In this document: piece by piece, positions 11,038 to 21,426 of the stretch
Layout: each line of letters opens with the position of its first letter
How positions within the stretch are numbered: position 1 is the stretch's first letter
NCBI GenBank assembly: GCA_030272155.1
Contig: CP126194.1
Location: 5,881,501 to 5,945,500, forward strand
Reading direction: 5' to 3'
DNA from: Tetradesmus obliquus
Taxonomy: Eukaryota > Chlorophyta > Chlorophyceae > Sphaeropleales > Scenedesmaceae
Length of the DNA stretch: 64,000 nt
Program-made: the position numbers and the translations under genes
The notes under the pieces: generated by a model
Databases searched by the model: none
What the model saw: only the letters and a program-made list of their open reading frames with translations
What the model was told of the DNA's origin: nothing

Positions 11038-11804
11038 TTGATACGTACTTTGGGCCACAGAATGCAAGTTGCTCCTTACTGACTGAGTGTATACGGCTTA
11101 TTGTTCAGGCTGTTCATTGCAAATACTGCAGCGTTCTGAACTGTGAATGGTTGTTGTAGAAAACCGAATTTGCGCAGCAGTGTTGTGAAGTGTGATGGTG
11201 ATTGCCATTCTTGTTTGACTCTTTGCTATTGAACTGCGATTGTGGCACAAGATATCATTGTGTATCGTGCAATAAAATGCGTTGAGAGAGAGGTTGGTTA
11301 CATCTGGGAATTGGCACCAACTTGGATGAGCATTGGCTGGTCATAATGTCCTCAAGTTGTTTTGGTGTTGTCACTTCGGCATGTTTGCGTTGGCTATCAT
11401 CAACCGTTAAGTGGTTTGTCAATGTAACATGCGTATTGAGACATAATACCCCGTCCATAGTGCAACAGCTGGAGTACTGGAAGGTTGAACCAACTATGAT
11501 ACCCAGCTGCACATGTGCACATGCGTAACCTTCGGTGGTACTGTACCGCCTGTTCAGTAACCTGTCTGCATGCCTGGACACTGGACCTTACAGAATCTTT
11601 TACCAAACTAAATAGTCCATGTCAAGGCCTGACGTGCGGTGACGCCTTGTCTCTGCTGCCAGAAGATTGAAAGTCACTTGGCAAGACAGATCTGCCACCA
11701 CAGTACGAAAATGCGTTGAACCACTCTCGGACAGCACGCGCATCATCCAAACCAGATGTACTTGTAATATTCACAAACTTTTTTTGTACAATATGCAAAA
11801 AGAG
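11038..11804. other. Intergenic; nothing recognised
   Basis: Relatively AT-richer spacer between the coiled-coil gene and the oxygenase-SUMO-like gene. It contains an AATAAA at 11271-11276, about 235 bp after the coiled-coil stop, which may or may not be a 3'-end signal in this organism. The 5' UTR and promoter of the next gene should lie here. Confidence 0.5.
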
Positions 11805-12396
11805 ATGGCCAGCAAGCCGATCAACCTGGGCCGAGACCCGCCATCAGCGCTGTTCAAGCAGCTAGTCAAGAACAGCTTCGCCATTATAGATAATCCCTTC
11901 GACTCCATCACGCTCGAGGCGCTAGATGTTTTGGCCGAATGGTTTCAGCTGCCTGGTGACACCAAGCAGGCAGCAGCAACAGCAGCAGCAGGCACAGCAA
12001 CAGCAGGCCGTGGCTTCTTCACCCTGCCCGACAAGGAGGTGCTGGAGGTGAAGCAGGGCTGGGGGCATGCAGGAGTGCAGCAAGATGTGCGGCTGGTGGT
12101 GCGTGAGGTGCGCAGCAGAAGCTGATGCGTTGTGAGGGCAGCTTGCTTGGCGTACTGTGCGGCAAGCTGTGTGTGAGTAACAGGACAAACTACGACATGT
12201 GCCATGGCAGGAGATGTACAACACGTCAAATGATTGGCAAAGTTTCTCTGCTGCTTGCGCGTGCAGGCATTTACTAGCCTGCAGAAGGTAGCTGCTACCG
12301 TGCTGCGATCGCTGTTCAGCAGCGACGCTGACAGTGGCCTGCAGGCAACAGAGCAGAAGCTGGAGAGCTGGATTGGCCAGCCAGCAGCAACTAGTT

Positions 12397-12444
<48 letters not shown>

Positions 12445-12914
12445 TGCTGCATGTGAGCAGCTACACCTCCAGCAGCACTAGCACTCAGCAAACACTGGGT
12501 GGCACTGAGCAGCATGTTGACAGGGGACTGCTGACAGTGATTGCTGACACAGGGCCAGGCCTGCAGGTGCGTTGGTAGCCCTCTTGCTGTTGTGGCACTT
12601 GGTTTTGTGCACTGACCAAATACTGGTGTTCAACCGTTACGGCTTTTCGCCGCAGAGCCAATTGTTGTTGGTCATTCTAAGAGTTGCTGCATCAGCACAA
12701 AGCCTGCTACGCCACACAGATGTCACATTGCACCATTTACTGCCTGCTATCGTGATTGTTTGGCATGCCTGACAGGTGCTGACGCCCGATGGCGCCTGGA
12801 CGCAAGTCACCCCCTCGCCCCAGCAGCTGGTGGTGCTGGTGGGCCACACGCTCAGCTGGGCAACGGCAGGCCGCCTGCCGGAAGCAGTGCACAGGATAGT
12901 GCCAGCCAGCACAT

Positions 12915-12946
<32 letters not shown>

Positions 12947-13424
12947 GGTGGTGTTGGCCCCAGGCTGTCGCTGGCATTCAAGCAACGTGCTGCTCCTCAC
13001 GCTGCATTTGCACCTGCTGCCATCACTGGCATCCCCAACAAGCAGCTGGACAGCAGGTGAGACAGCCACTTGTGTTGCAGGCCATGCTCTTGTTTGGCCT
13101 GGCTGCTGAGCCGGTTCATTGAGCTTTTGCAGGTTGAGGCTGCAGCTGATCCGCACATGCAAGCATAAGTGCGTGCATGTACAGTTGCTTGCCAAGTATG
13201 CAAACGCACCGTGAAGTTGTGATTACAGGAATCTATTGCTCATGGAAACCTCCAAATCACAGAGACGTACGCATGTTGCGACACGTTATCGTACACAGAA
13301 ACACGTGGTCATCCTGGCTGCTGCTTTCGCCGCCACCCTGCCGCAGGTACCGTGCCCTGAAGCGCACACATGAGCTGATGGCAGCGTTCGACGCAGCACA
13401 CCTCTCCCTACACAACAGTGCAGT

Positions 13425-13481
<57 letters not shown>

Positions 13482-13773
13482 CAGGAGCAAGCGCCCCTGC
13501 ATTGGCAGCGTTGCAGCAGCCCAGCCACAGCAGCACCGGATGATCAGCATCTCTGTCATGAATCAGACGGGTAGGGAAGTATTCTTCAAACTGCAGGACA
13601 GCGTACACATGGAGCGGCTGATGGAAATGTACGCCAAGCATGCGCAGATAGACAGCTGTGCATATCGCTACTTGTTCGACGGCCAGCGCCTCCACCCACG
13701 CAATACGCCCAGGGAGCTACACATGGAGGATGGTGACGTTGTGCGTGTCGACCTTGAACAAATTGGTGACTGA
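11805..13773 (+). CDS. 2OG-Fe(II) oxygenase with C-terminal SUMO-like domain (intact copy A)
   Basis: Predicted 436-residue fusion. Exons 11805-12107, 12267-12566, 12776-13056, 13347-13773 join in frame (437 codons). The N-terminal part resembles the plant DIOX_N fold (FAIIDNP, ALDVLAEWFQLP, GRGFFTLPDKEVLEVKQGW). The catalytic core has the metal triad His184-x-Asp186 (EQHVDRGLLTV) and His240 (AVHRIV), with the 2-oxoglutarate-binding Arg264-x-Ser266 (PRLSLAF). After exon 4 begins (RYRALKRTHELMAAFDAAH) comes a CAG-encoded Gln run, then a ubiquitin/SUMO-like fold at about 360-436: EVFFKLQDS, RYLFDGQRL, TPRELHMEDGDVVRVD, LEQIGD. SUMO normally ends its mature form in Gly-Gly; this ends Gly-Asp-stop, so conjugation is unlikely. 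An upstream in-frame ATG at 11793 would add four residues; 11805 aligns with copy B. The substrate is unknown. The fusion itself is supported by the same phase-2 junction (LDS-R) in both tandem copies. Confidence 0.85.
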
Positions 13774-14276
13774 GCAGTCGAACTGAGTGTGCGGCGAGTG
13801 CGACATGGGCGTAATCCGCATCAAGCCATCTCAGTGCAAGCAGCCGCACACCTGCTACTCTTTGTGCACCGAGCTGCTGTGTGCAGCACTGGATGCAGCA
13901 CATGTGGCTTTGCATCCTGACGTAACCCGACATCATCAAGGCTGATGCAGGCGTGCGCATGGAGCACATCATGATGGTCCGTGTTGAAAGTTAGAGTGCG
14001 CACCTTCAAGGCTTGTTGGAAACCCAGTGGGCCAACAGCGTTGGCAGCCCACGTTTTTCATGTTAGCGCATGATGCATTATGACTCAAATATTGGCTGAT
14101 GTGGTGTTGACACGTGGTGACATGCTGGTGGTGATCCAGTGGGCTTCCACTTGTGCTCTTATGCGCCAAGTTCTGCTGCTTTGCAAAGGCATTCACGTGC
14201 TGTCCTGCAGGCTGTGGTGCTCACACTAGGTTGATTTATCTGCATGCACGCCCTGTGGCACTGTGCCGCCAAAATG

Positions 14277-14885
14277 CAGTGGCGGCAAGGGGGGGCACTA
14301 AAGAAATTCCAGGACATCATCACAAGAAACCCAAACGGGGTGCCCCCCCCCCCCCCCCCCCCGCGCTCACCTCAAAAACTTGCGCCTGCAGGCCCCTGAC
14401 TTACTGATATGTTTATTGGGAGTAGCAATAATGTGTCTAGACGACTGCAGCTGTGTTAACGTGTGGTTGCAGCAACCTGTCCGCCAGTTTGCCCGAAAAA
14501 AAATTGCTGCTGCTGGGATTTGACATGCGCCACACCTATGGTCAGTCGATTGTAAGCTGCTCCACATGTAATTAACTGTTCACCAGCCTTAGAAAGGTGT
14601 GCAATGGATATATTATGATTTAAGCTTTCAAACAAGCTTATGTGTGTCTCAATCAGGCACCTGGCAAAAAAGTGAAGAAACTCGAGACAAAAAGGTGACC
14701 AGGCCCCTGCCCCCCCCCCCCCACCCCCACCCCCCCTCCCAAAAAGCACGCCGGATGGCCTTGAAAACTTTGCAGTAGGTATTTGTTATGTTAAATAACA
14801 TATCCCAACGTTTTCAGCCGGAAAGGAGTGATGATGCTGTCAGTGGATGGAGTGCCCCCCCCCCCCCCCTTTGGTGGCGGCATTG
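14277..14885. mobile_element. Possible decayed hAT-like insertion with long poly(C) tracts
   Basis: Between the two fusion genes lies sequence with poly(C) tracts at about 14342-14362, 14710-14736 and 14855-14868. The left end CAGTGGCGGCAAGGGGGGGC is reminiscent of terminal repeats of hAT-type DNA transposons, and GGGGGGGCACT at the left is mirrored by AGTGCCCCCCC at the right. TGGCGGCA flanks both sides in direct orientation, as an 8-bp target duplication would. No transposase is present. The ends are low-complexity, so this call is weak. Confidence 0.3.
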
Positions 14886-15159
14886 TTTCCTTACTGTTGG
14901 CAGAGCTATCACAGTCAACTGCATGTGAGCAGGCCAATGCTGTGTGCTTTCTGTAAAACTTCCAGTTGTTTCATGTTTCCTGCACCTGATCTAGCCCAGG
15001 CTTGCCGTGAATGTATCCCTGCTGCAGGAAGACGTACAGCCAGTGACACAACTCAAAAGTACGGGGATTTTGCCTGGCGGGGAGAACCTTCAAGCGCAAG
15101 ACCACCGCTCCCGATGTTTATTAAGTATATTAGGACCAACTTACAAAAGTACAAAGGTG

Positions 15160-17010
15160 ATGGACAGCCGACCGATAAACCTGGACCGAGACCCGCCATC
15201 GCTGCTTTTCAAGCAGCTGGCAGGGAACTGCTTCGCCATCGTGGACAAACCCACCGCATCGGTCACGACGGATGCTCTAGATGTGCTGACCGAGTGGTTC
15301 CAGCTGCCCAGTGGCACCAAGCAGGCAGCAGCAACAGCAGCAGCACCAGCAGGCACAGCAGCAGCAGGCCGTGGCTTCTTCGCCCTGCCTGACAAGGAGG
15401 TGCTGGAGGTGAAGCAGGGCTGGGAGCCTGCAGGAGTGCAGAGTACGGCCCGGCTGGCAGCTAACTCGGTGAGTAAACCAACTGAAAGTGCCAACCTAGC
15501 GTGTGAGTGATAGCAGTGTCACAGCTTGCAAGCACCAAGCCCTCTACAGGCCTGTACTCCTGAGGTCTGGGCGTGCTTCCTTGTTTGAAAATGAAGATTG
15601 CTCATCTGTTCGCTGACACACACGCAGAACATTTGTACCGCTATCAACAAGTGTCAAAGTGCTCATTGTCAGGCTATGCATGCTGATCTTTGCAGGCATT
15701 CAACGAGCTGAACACTGTGGCAAGCAACCTGCTGCAGCTGCTGTTCACAAGCGGTGCTGACAGCGCCCTCAGGGCCACACCGCAGCAGGTGCAGGCCTGG
15801 CTAGGCCAGCCAGAAGCAGGACCAGTTGCAAGCAGCACCACCAGCAGCAGCAGCACCGCCCGCAGCAACAGCAGCAGCAGCAGTGTCCTGCACGTGAGCA
15901 GCTACAGGTCAAGCAGCGAGAGCCGTGCCCAGCATGTGCTGGGTGGCAGTGAGCAGCACGTCGACAGGGGCTGCGCCTGCTGACAGTGATTGCTGACACA
16001 GGGCCAGGCCTGCAGGTGGGCATAGCCGTAGTCCTGCAGAATGGATGCGTAGCTGATGCTGTCTAGTTTTCAAGGGCTAACAGCATGTCTGACGTTGCTG
16101 TGCATCAAACCAGCACCCGAGCTGCAGCAAATTGAAGCTTCAACCCATGTTGCATGTCCAGTTGTTCCATTGCTGGCAAGGCTTGGCTGCAGCACAGGGC
16201 CTGTGCAGCCTTCCGCACCGCGTAGCGCATCACACTTATGTTTTGCTTGCTGTTTTACTGTTTATGTTGCTTGCTGACAACAGGTGCTGTCACGGGATGG
16301 AGTGTGGGTGCCAGTCACCCCCACCCCCCAGCAGCTGGTGGTGCTGGTGGGCCACACGCTCAGCTGGGCGACAGCAGGCCGCCTGCCCGCAGCAGTGCAC
16401 AGGGTGGTGCTGCCTGCACCAGCAAGCGGCAGCAGGAGAAGCAGCAGCAGCAGCAGTGGCCCCAGGCTGTCGCTGGCATTCAAGCTGCAAGCTGCTCCTG
16501 ATGCTAGGTTCGCACCTGCCGCCATCACTGGAACCCCCAACAAGGAGCTGGACAGCAGGTGAGACGGCAAGAGTCATCATGTCACGTTGTTGTGTTGGTG
16601 GCTGGTTCCTCTTGATTGAATTGCTAAGCTCTGCAGACAATGCAAAGGTTTTGTGACATCTGTCCCTCCGCATGTCCAAACACACAAGCATGTACATATG
16701 TGTATGTTCGCGCTTACAATCTGCAGGGCAAAGACATTGTCCATGGCGGTAGTTGCAGAGCTCAGAACATCTGTGTGTTGCTCTGCTACACGCTGTAGCG
16801 GTTGGTAGGACCCATGTACAACCAAACAACTCTGCAACTTGCACATCTGTCAGGCCGTGTGCATGAACCAAATGGTTCCTGCCTTTCATCTGCTGCTGTC
16901 TGGTGCCATCGCGGCCGTTCAAACGCAGGTTCCGTGGCCCCAAGCGCACACGTGACCTGATGGCCGCATTTGACGCCTTACACGATTCAATCCATAACAG
17001 CAGCCCCGTC

Positions 17011-17048
<38 letters not shown>

Positions 17049-17337
17049 CAAGAGCAAGCGCAGCCGCACCAGCAGCGCTGCAGCAGCACAGCCAAAGGAG
17101 CCTCGCTCGCTTTGCATCTCTGTCAAGAACATGCGCGGGCAGGAAGTGGTCTTCAGAGTCAAAGAGAACACGTGCATGGAGCGGGTGTTTGACGCATTCG
17201 TTCGCGCCCTGCAGATCGAAGAATTTCAGAGGTACACCTTCGAAGGCAGGCGCATTTTTGGATACGAAACACCCAGGGAGCTGGGCTTGCAGGAGGTTGA
17301 CATTGTGGATGCTTTGCTTGAGCAGCATGGTGACTGA
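15160..17337 (+). pseudogene. 2OG-Fe(II) oxygenase-SUMO-like gene, copy B, frameshifted
   Basis: Tandem duplicate of the 11805-13773 gene. Exons by alignment: 15160-15468, 15696-16015, 16284-16558, 16929-17337, with the same intron phases. Exon 1 encodes RPINLDRDPPSLLFKQL and the GRGFFALPDKEVLEVKQGW block. In exon 2, right after EQHVDRG, copy B has CTGCGC where copy A has a single A, a net gain of 5 bases that brings TGA into frame at 15981-15983. The rest of exon 2, the second-His exon 3 (AVHRVV, PRLSLAFK) and exon 4 with Gln run and SUMO-like domain (TFEGRRI, TPRELGL, ALLEQHGD) stay open in the original frame. It is therefore either a very recent pseudogene or a base error in the assembly. 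No splice pair of normal length would remove the shift. The SUMO-like part also ends Gly-Asp. Confidence 0.8.
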
Positions 17338-18290
17338 GCAGCGACATGGTTGCGTGAGCAGCGTGGGTGTTACCCGCACGTGCGCAGTGCGCTGCTGCAG
17401 TGCTGGCAGGACGCCTTTGCAACTCCTTGTGCGCTGCCATTCGCAAATACTTGATGCACCACATGTTGCTTTGCTTCCTGATATCCGCATTTGCAAGCCT
17501 AGGCATAGTACAGCCCTGCGCGGAGTGGATCATGTGGGTCAGGTAATAATGGTGGTTCAACTGTTGTGCACCTTGTTGGTGGCTGTTGGCAGGCCAAGCC
17601 GTTAATGTCAAAAAAACTTGTGTTTTGCAGTGGTTGCGTGAGTTCTGCCGTATCATCATGCTCGTGATGACGTAGCCTGGATGCATCAGTGCTAAATCCA
17701 GCCTGGAGCCTGCAAACGGTGTGCGTTGCAGTGTATGTCACTTGTGCTGTGATGAGGCAAGTTCAGCTGGTGCGCAGAGCGGCACAGGAACCCTTTAGTT
17801 TTGGTGCTGAGGCTGTCGGAGTGGTGGTGGCACTGTCCCACTGGCTGAATTGCCCGATGCTGCTTGTGATGAAAGCGGGCAAGAGAGCGGGAGGTCCTGC
17901 ATCTGCAAGCTGAGTTGCTGAGCGCCCAGGTGACGCCTGATAATTCTCTCGGCAGTCAATCGCGCTGGGAAGCTGGCGTCAGAAGAGCGTGGTGCGAGAA
18001 CCGAGCCACCACTGTGCACCCAACTGTCACATCATTCGAACCCCAGTTATGTCTTCTTTGCTGTCCCTGAGAGACGGCGTAATTCCTAGGCAAGGCCTTC
18101 ATTTTGCACGTCAGAATAGTTTCTCTGCACCCAACGTGTTGCATACCGCACTTCCACCTCAAGCTGACGGTAACATCGTCTTCCCTCGACAGCGCTGTAC
18201 GGCACTGCCATGAACAGTGAATGCTGTTTATGTACCGAGTACTCTAGGATAGCAGGGCCACCGGGGGAGCCGTAGAACCCATCAGCAGCA
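17338..18290. other. Intergenic; nothing recognised
   Basis: Spacer of about 950 bp between copy B and the AT-hook/SANT gene. Reading both strands shows only short frames with no family resemblance. The promoter of the next gene is presumably in the last few hundred bases. Confidence 0.5.
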
Positions 18291-21200
18291 ATGGGCTCCA
18301 CAGCAAGGCGCAGCAACAGCAAGGCTCGGCAGTGTCCTCCCACACCGTTCAGCAGCGACCACAGCGGCCAGTCTGACGACGTGCTCGTGCCTCAACACCA
18401 TGTCTCAGCAGCAGTAGCAGAGCAGCCTGTGGCTGGCAGCAAGCGCCCCAGTACTGCCATCAGCAGACAGCACGAGGCCCCCAACACAGCAAAGCGGCAC
18501 AGAGGGTGCATTGTCAGCACTGATGAGGATGCAGAGCACGTTAAGCCGCAACAGGAGACACCTGCAGCAGCACGGCTTGCTGGCAAGCAGCGGCCTGCAT
18601 CAACAGCATCCAAGACAGCAACTGGCAGGCAGCGCAAGGCAGCGGGCAGCGAAGCAGCAGATGCTAGCGCAGCAACTGAAGCACAGCAGCAGCAGCCCTG
18701 TGATGACAGCGCTGCTAGGCCTCGGCGCCGCAACGCAGAGCTGGCAGTGATGCGCATGCGTGGGCAGGGTGCGCCAGTAGACCTGTACAGGCTGCCAGTG
18801 ATAGAGGAGGATGAGGATGCAACAGCAGCAGATGCTGGGAAGGATGCCAGGGTGTGGGAGCAGCAGCAGCAGCCACCTGCAAAGCAGCAGCGGCCAGGCA
18901 CAGCTAAGCATGGCCAAGCTATCAAGATTGAGCTAGACGACAGCCAGCTGCGCACAATAGACGAAGCAGAGGAGGCAGCAGCAGCAGCAGCAGAGGCAGC
19001 AGCAGTGGCAGTGCCTAGGCAGCGCGGCAGGCCAAGGAGCAGCCAGACCAAAGCTGCTGCTGTTGTGACGCAAGCCGCACTGGCCACTGCAGCCGACTGT
19101 GATGGTGATTATGATGCAGCAGCAGCAGATGCACTAGACGCTGCAGCAGCACAGGCTACACAGAAGCACGGCAGGCCATCAAGCAGCAAAGTAAAAGAAG
19201 CAGCAGTAGCAGCAGCGGCGGCAGAACCTAAGAAGCGCGGCAGGCCGAAGAACAGCCAGACAAAAGCCGCTGCTGTGACGCAGGCTACGCTGGCTGCTGC
19301 AGATGAGTGTGACGATGCTGCAGCAGCAGGTGCAGCAGATGCACTAAACTCTGCAGCAGTAGAGGCTGCAGAGAAGCATGTCAGGCCAGCCAGCAGCAAA
19401 GCCAAAGCAGCAGCAGCTGAAGTAGCAGCACCTAAGCAGCGCGGCAGGCCAAACAGCAGCCCGGCAAAAGCCGCTGCTGTGCAGAAGGCTGCGCTGGCTG
19501 CTGCAGAAGATGGGTGTGATGGTGGTGCAGCAGCAGCTGCAGCAGATGCCGTAGAAAGTGCAGCAGCAGAGCCTGCACAGACGCTTGTCAGGCCATCCAG
19601 CAGCAGAGCCAAAGCAACTGCTGTTGCTGCAGCAGCGGCACCGGCTGGTCCTGATGGTGCTGGCAAGGTGGAGAGGCGCGGCAGGCCACCCGGCAGCAAA
19701 AACAAAGCTGCCGCTGCAGCTGCAGCTGCAGCTACAGCAGCAGAGCAGGAGCAACACACCGCAGCTGCAGCTGCAGCACCCAGCCGTGGCAGGCCCAGCA
19801 GCAGCAAGGCCGCAGCGCAAGCAGCAGCAGGCCAGCAGCAGCCGAGGCGTGGCAGGCCTACCAAGGCCATGGTTGCTGCTCGGCAGGCTGCTGCTGAGGC
19901 TGCTGCTGTTGAGGACGCCGCCAACGCGCTGCTGCACCTGGCATCACCCAGCGGTGCAGCTGGCGCTGCTGAAGGTAACAGGTCGCCGGCAGCAGCTGCA
20001 GGCAAGGGCCGACGCAGGAAGGTGCCAGCAGCAGTTGAGGCAGCAGCCAGGGATGTGGTTGAAGCTGGCGCTCCTGCGGCTGCCGATGCGGACGAGCTGC
20101 ATGCAGAGGATGAGCCTGAGGCTACAGCAGCACCAGCACCAGCAGCAGGCCGCAGCACACGCAGGGTGTCTGCAGCTGCTGCAGGTGCCACAGAGAGCCA
20201 GCTGGTGTCGCGCAAGCCTGCACAGCGGCGCAGGCAGCAGCAGCAGTCCTCCCTGCAGACGCTGGAGGAGGAGCCTGATGTTGCAGCTACAGCAGCAGCA
20301 GCAGCAGCAGCAGAGGCAGCAGCTGAAAGGCTTGACGATGCTGTTGCGGCAGTGCCTGCACCCACAGCTGCCATTTTCCAGGGCAGGGGCGCTGATGCAG
20401 CTGCAGCGCAGCCGCTTGCGCCGCTGGCTTCTGCAGCAGCAGATGCAGCTGCAGCTGCTGCTGATGCCTTGGCTGCTGCCCTGGCTGGCAGCGGCCCTGC
20501 AGGTGCAGCGCCTGCCGTGGATGGTGCAACTGTGACAGGGCTTGGTCAAGCATACGCAGACCCGCTGCTGCTGGGAGATGATGCAGATGCTGATGAGCAG
20601 CTAGCAGAGCACGAGGATCTGCTTCCAGGAGCAGCAGCAGCGCCAGCAACTCGCTGGCAGCAGCAGCAGCAGCAGGATGAGGAGAGCCAGCAGTCTCGGC
20701 TGCAGGAGCTGCGGGCGCGTGTGATTGCGCGGCCGCATCAGCTGCTGCCGCCGCCTCCTGTGATACGCATCAAGCACAGTGACTCTCCGCCACCTGCAGC
20801 TGAGCCTTGCTGGCAGCAGCAGCAGCAGCCATTTGCTGGAGCCACAGGAGCTGGTTACACACCAGCAGAGGTGCTGGGGCAGCAGCAGCAGCAGGTCAGT
20901 GCTGGGTGGTGTGCTGCTAGCAGTGCGGCTTTCAGTCAAACTTGGCAGCAGCCTGGGTATGTGGTGGCACAGCTGCAACCTGGTATGGCCAGCCCTCCTC
21001 TGCAGCAGCAGGTGTGGCAGCAGCAGCAGCAGCAGCAGCAGTGCAGTGATGCTTCACATGGGCCGCAAGTGCCGCCGCATCAACAGGTGTGGCCTGGCTC
21101 CGACCTTGCAGGCAGGCAGATGTCTGCAGGTGGGCGCCGCAGCTCTGCTGGTGGCAGCATGTTCAGTGCAACAGATGGGCTGCTAGCTGCGGATGGACAG

Positions 21201-21386
21201 CAGCATCAACAGCAGCAGCAGCAGCTTGTGCTGCAGGTGCAGCCAGGCGTGTTTGGTGGCATTGCGCCCATGTATGGCCAGCAGCCATGGCAGCACCAGC
21301 AGCAGCTTGACTTTGTGGGTCAGCCGCCGCAACAGCAGCAGCTGCTACCGCCGCAGCTCCAGCTCCAGTCGCATCAGTATCATCCT

Positions 21387-21426
<40 letters not shown>

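Noticed and set aside
11805..17337. SUMO-like domain as a precursor that is cleaved and conjugated
   Set aside because: No Gly-Gly precedes the C-terminus in either copy. The final residues are Gly-Asp with nothing after them for a SUMO protease to remove.
19109..20374. 421-codon minus-strand frame
   Set aside because: It is the antisense shadow of the Ala/AT-hook repeat region; it consists of Ala, Ser and Leu low complexity without a domain, while the plus frame has clear GRP motifs and a joined SANT domain.
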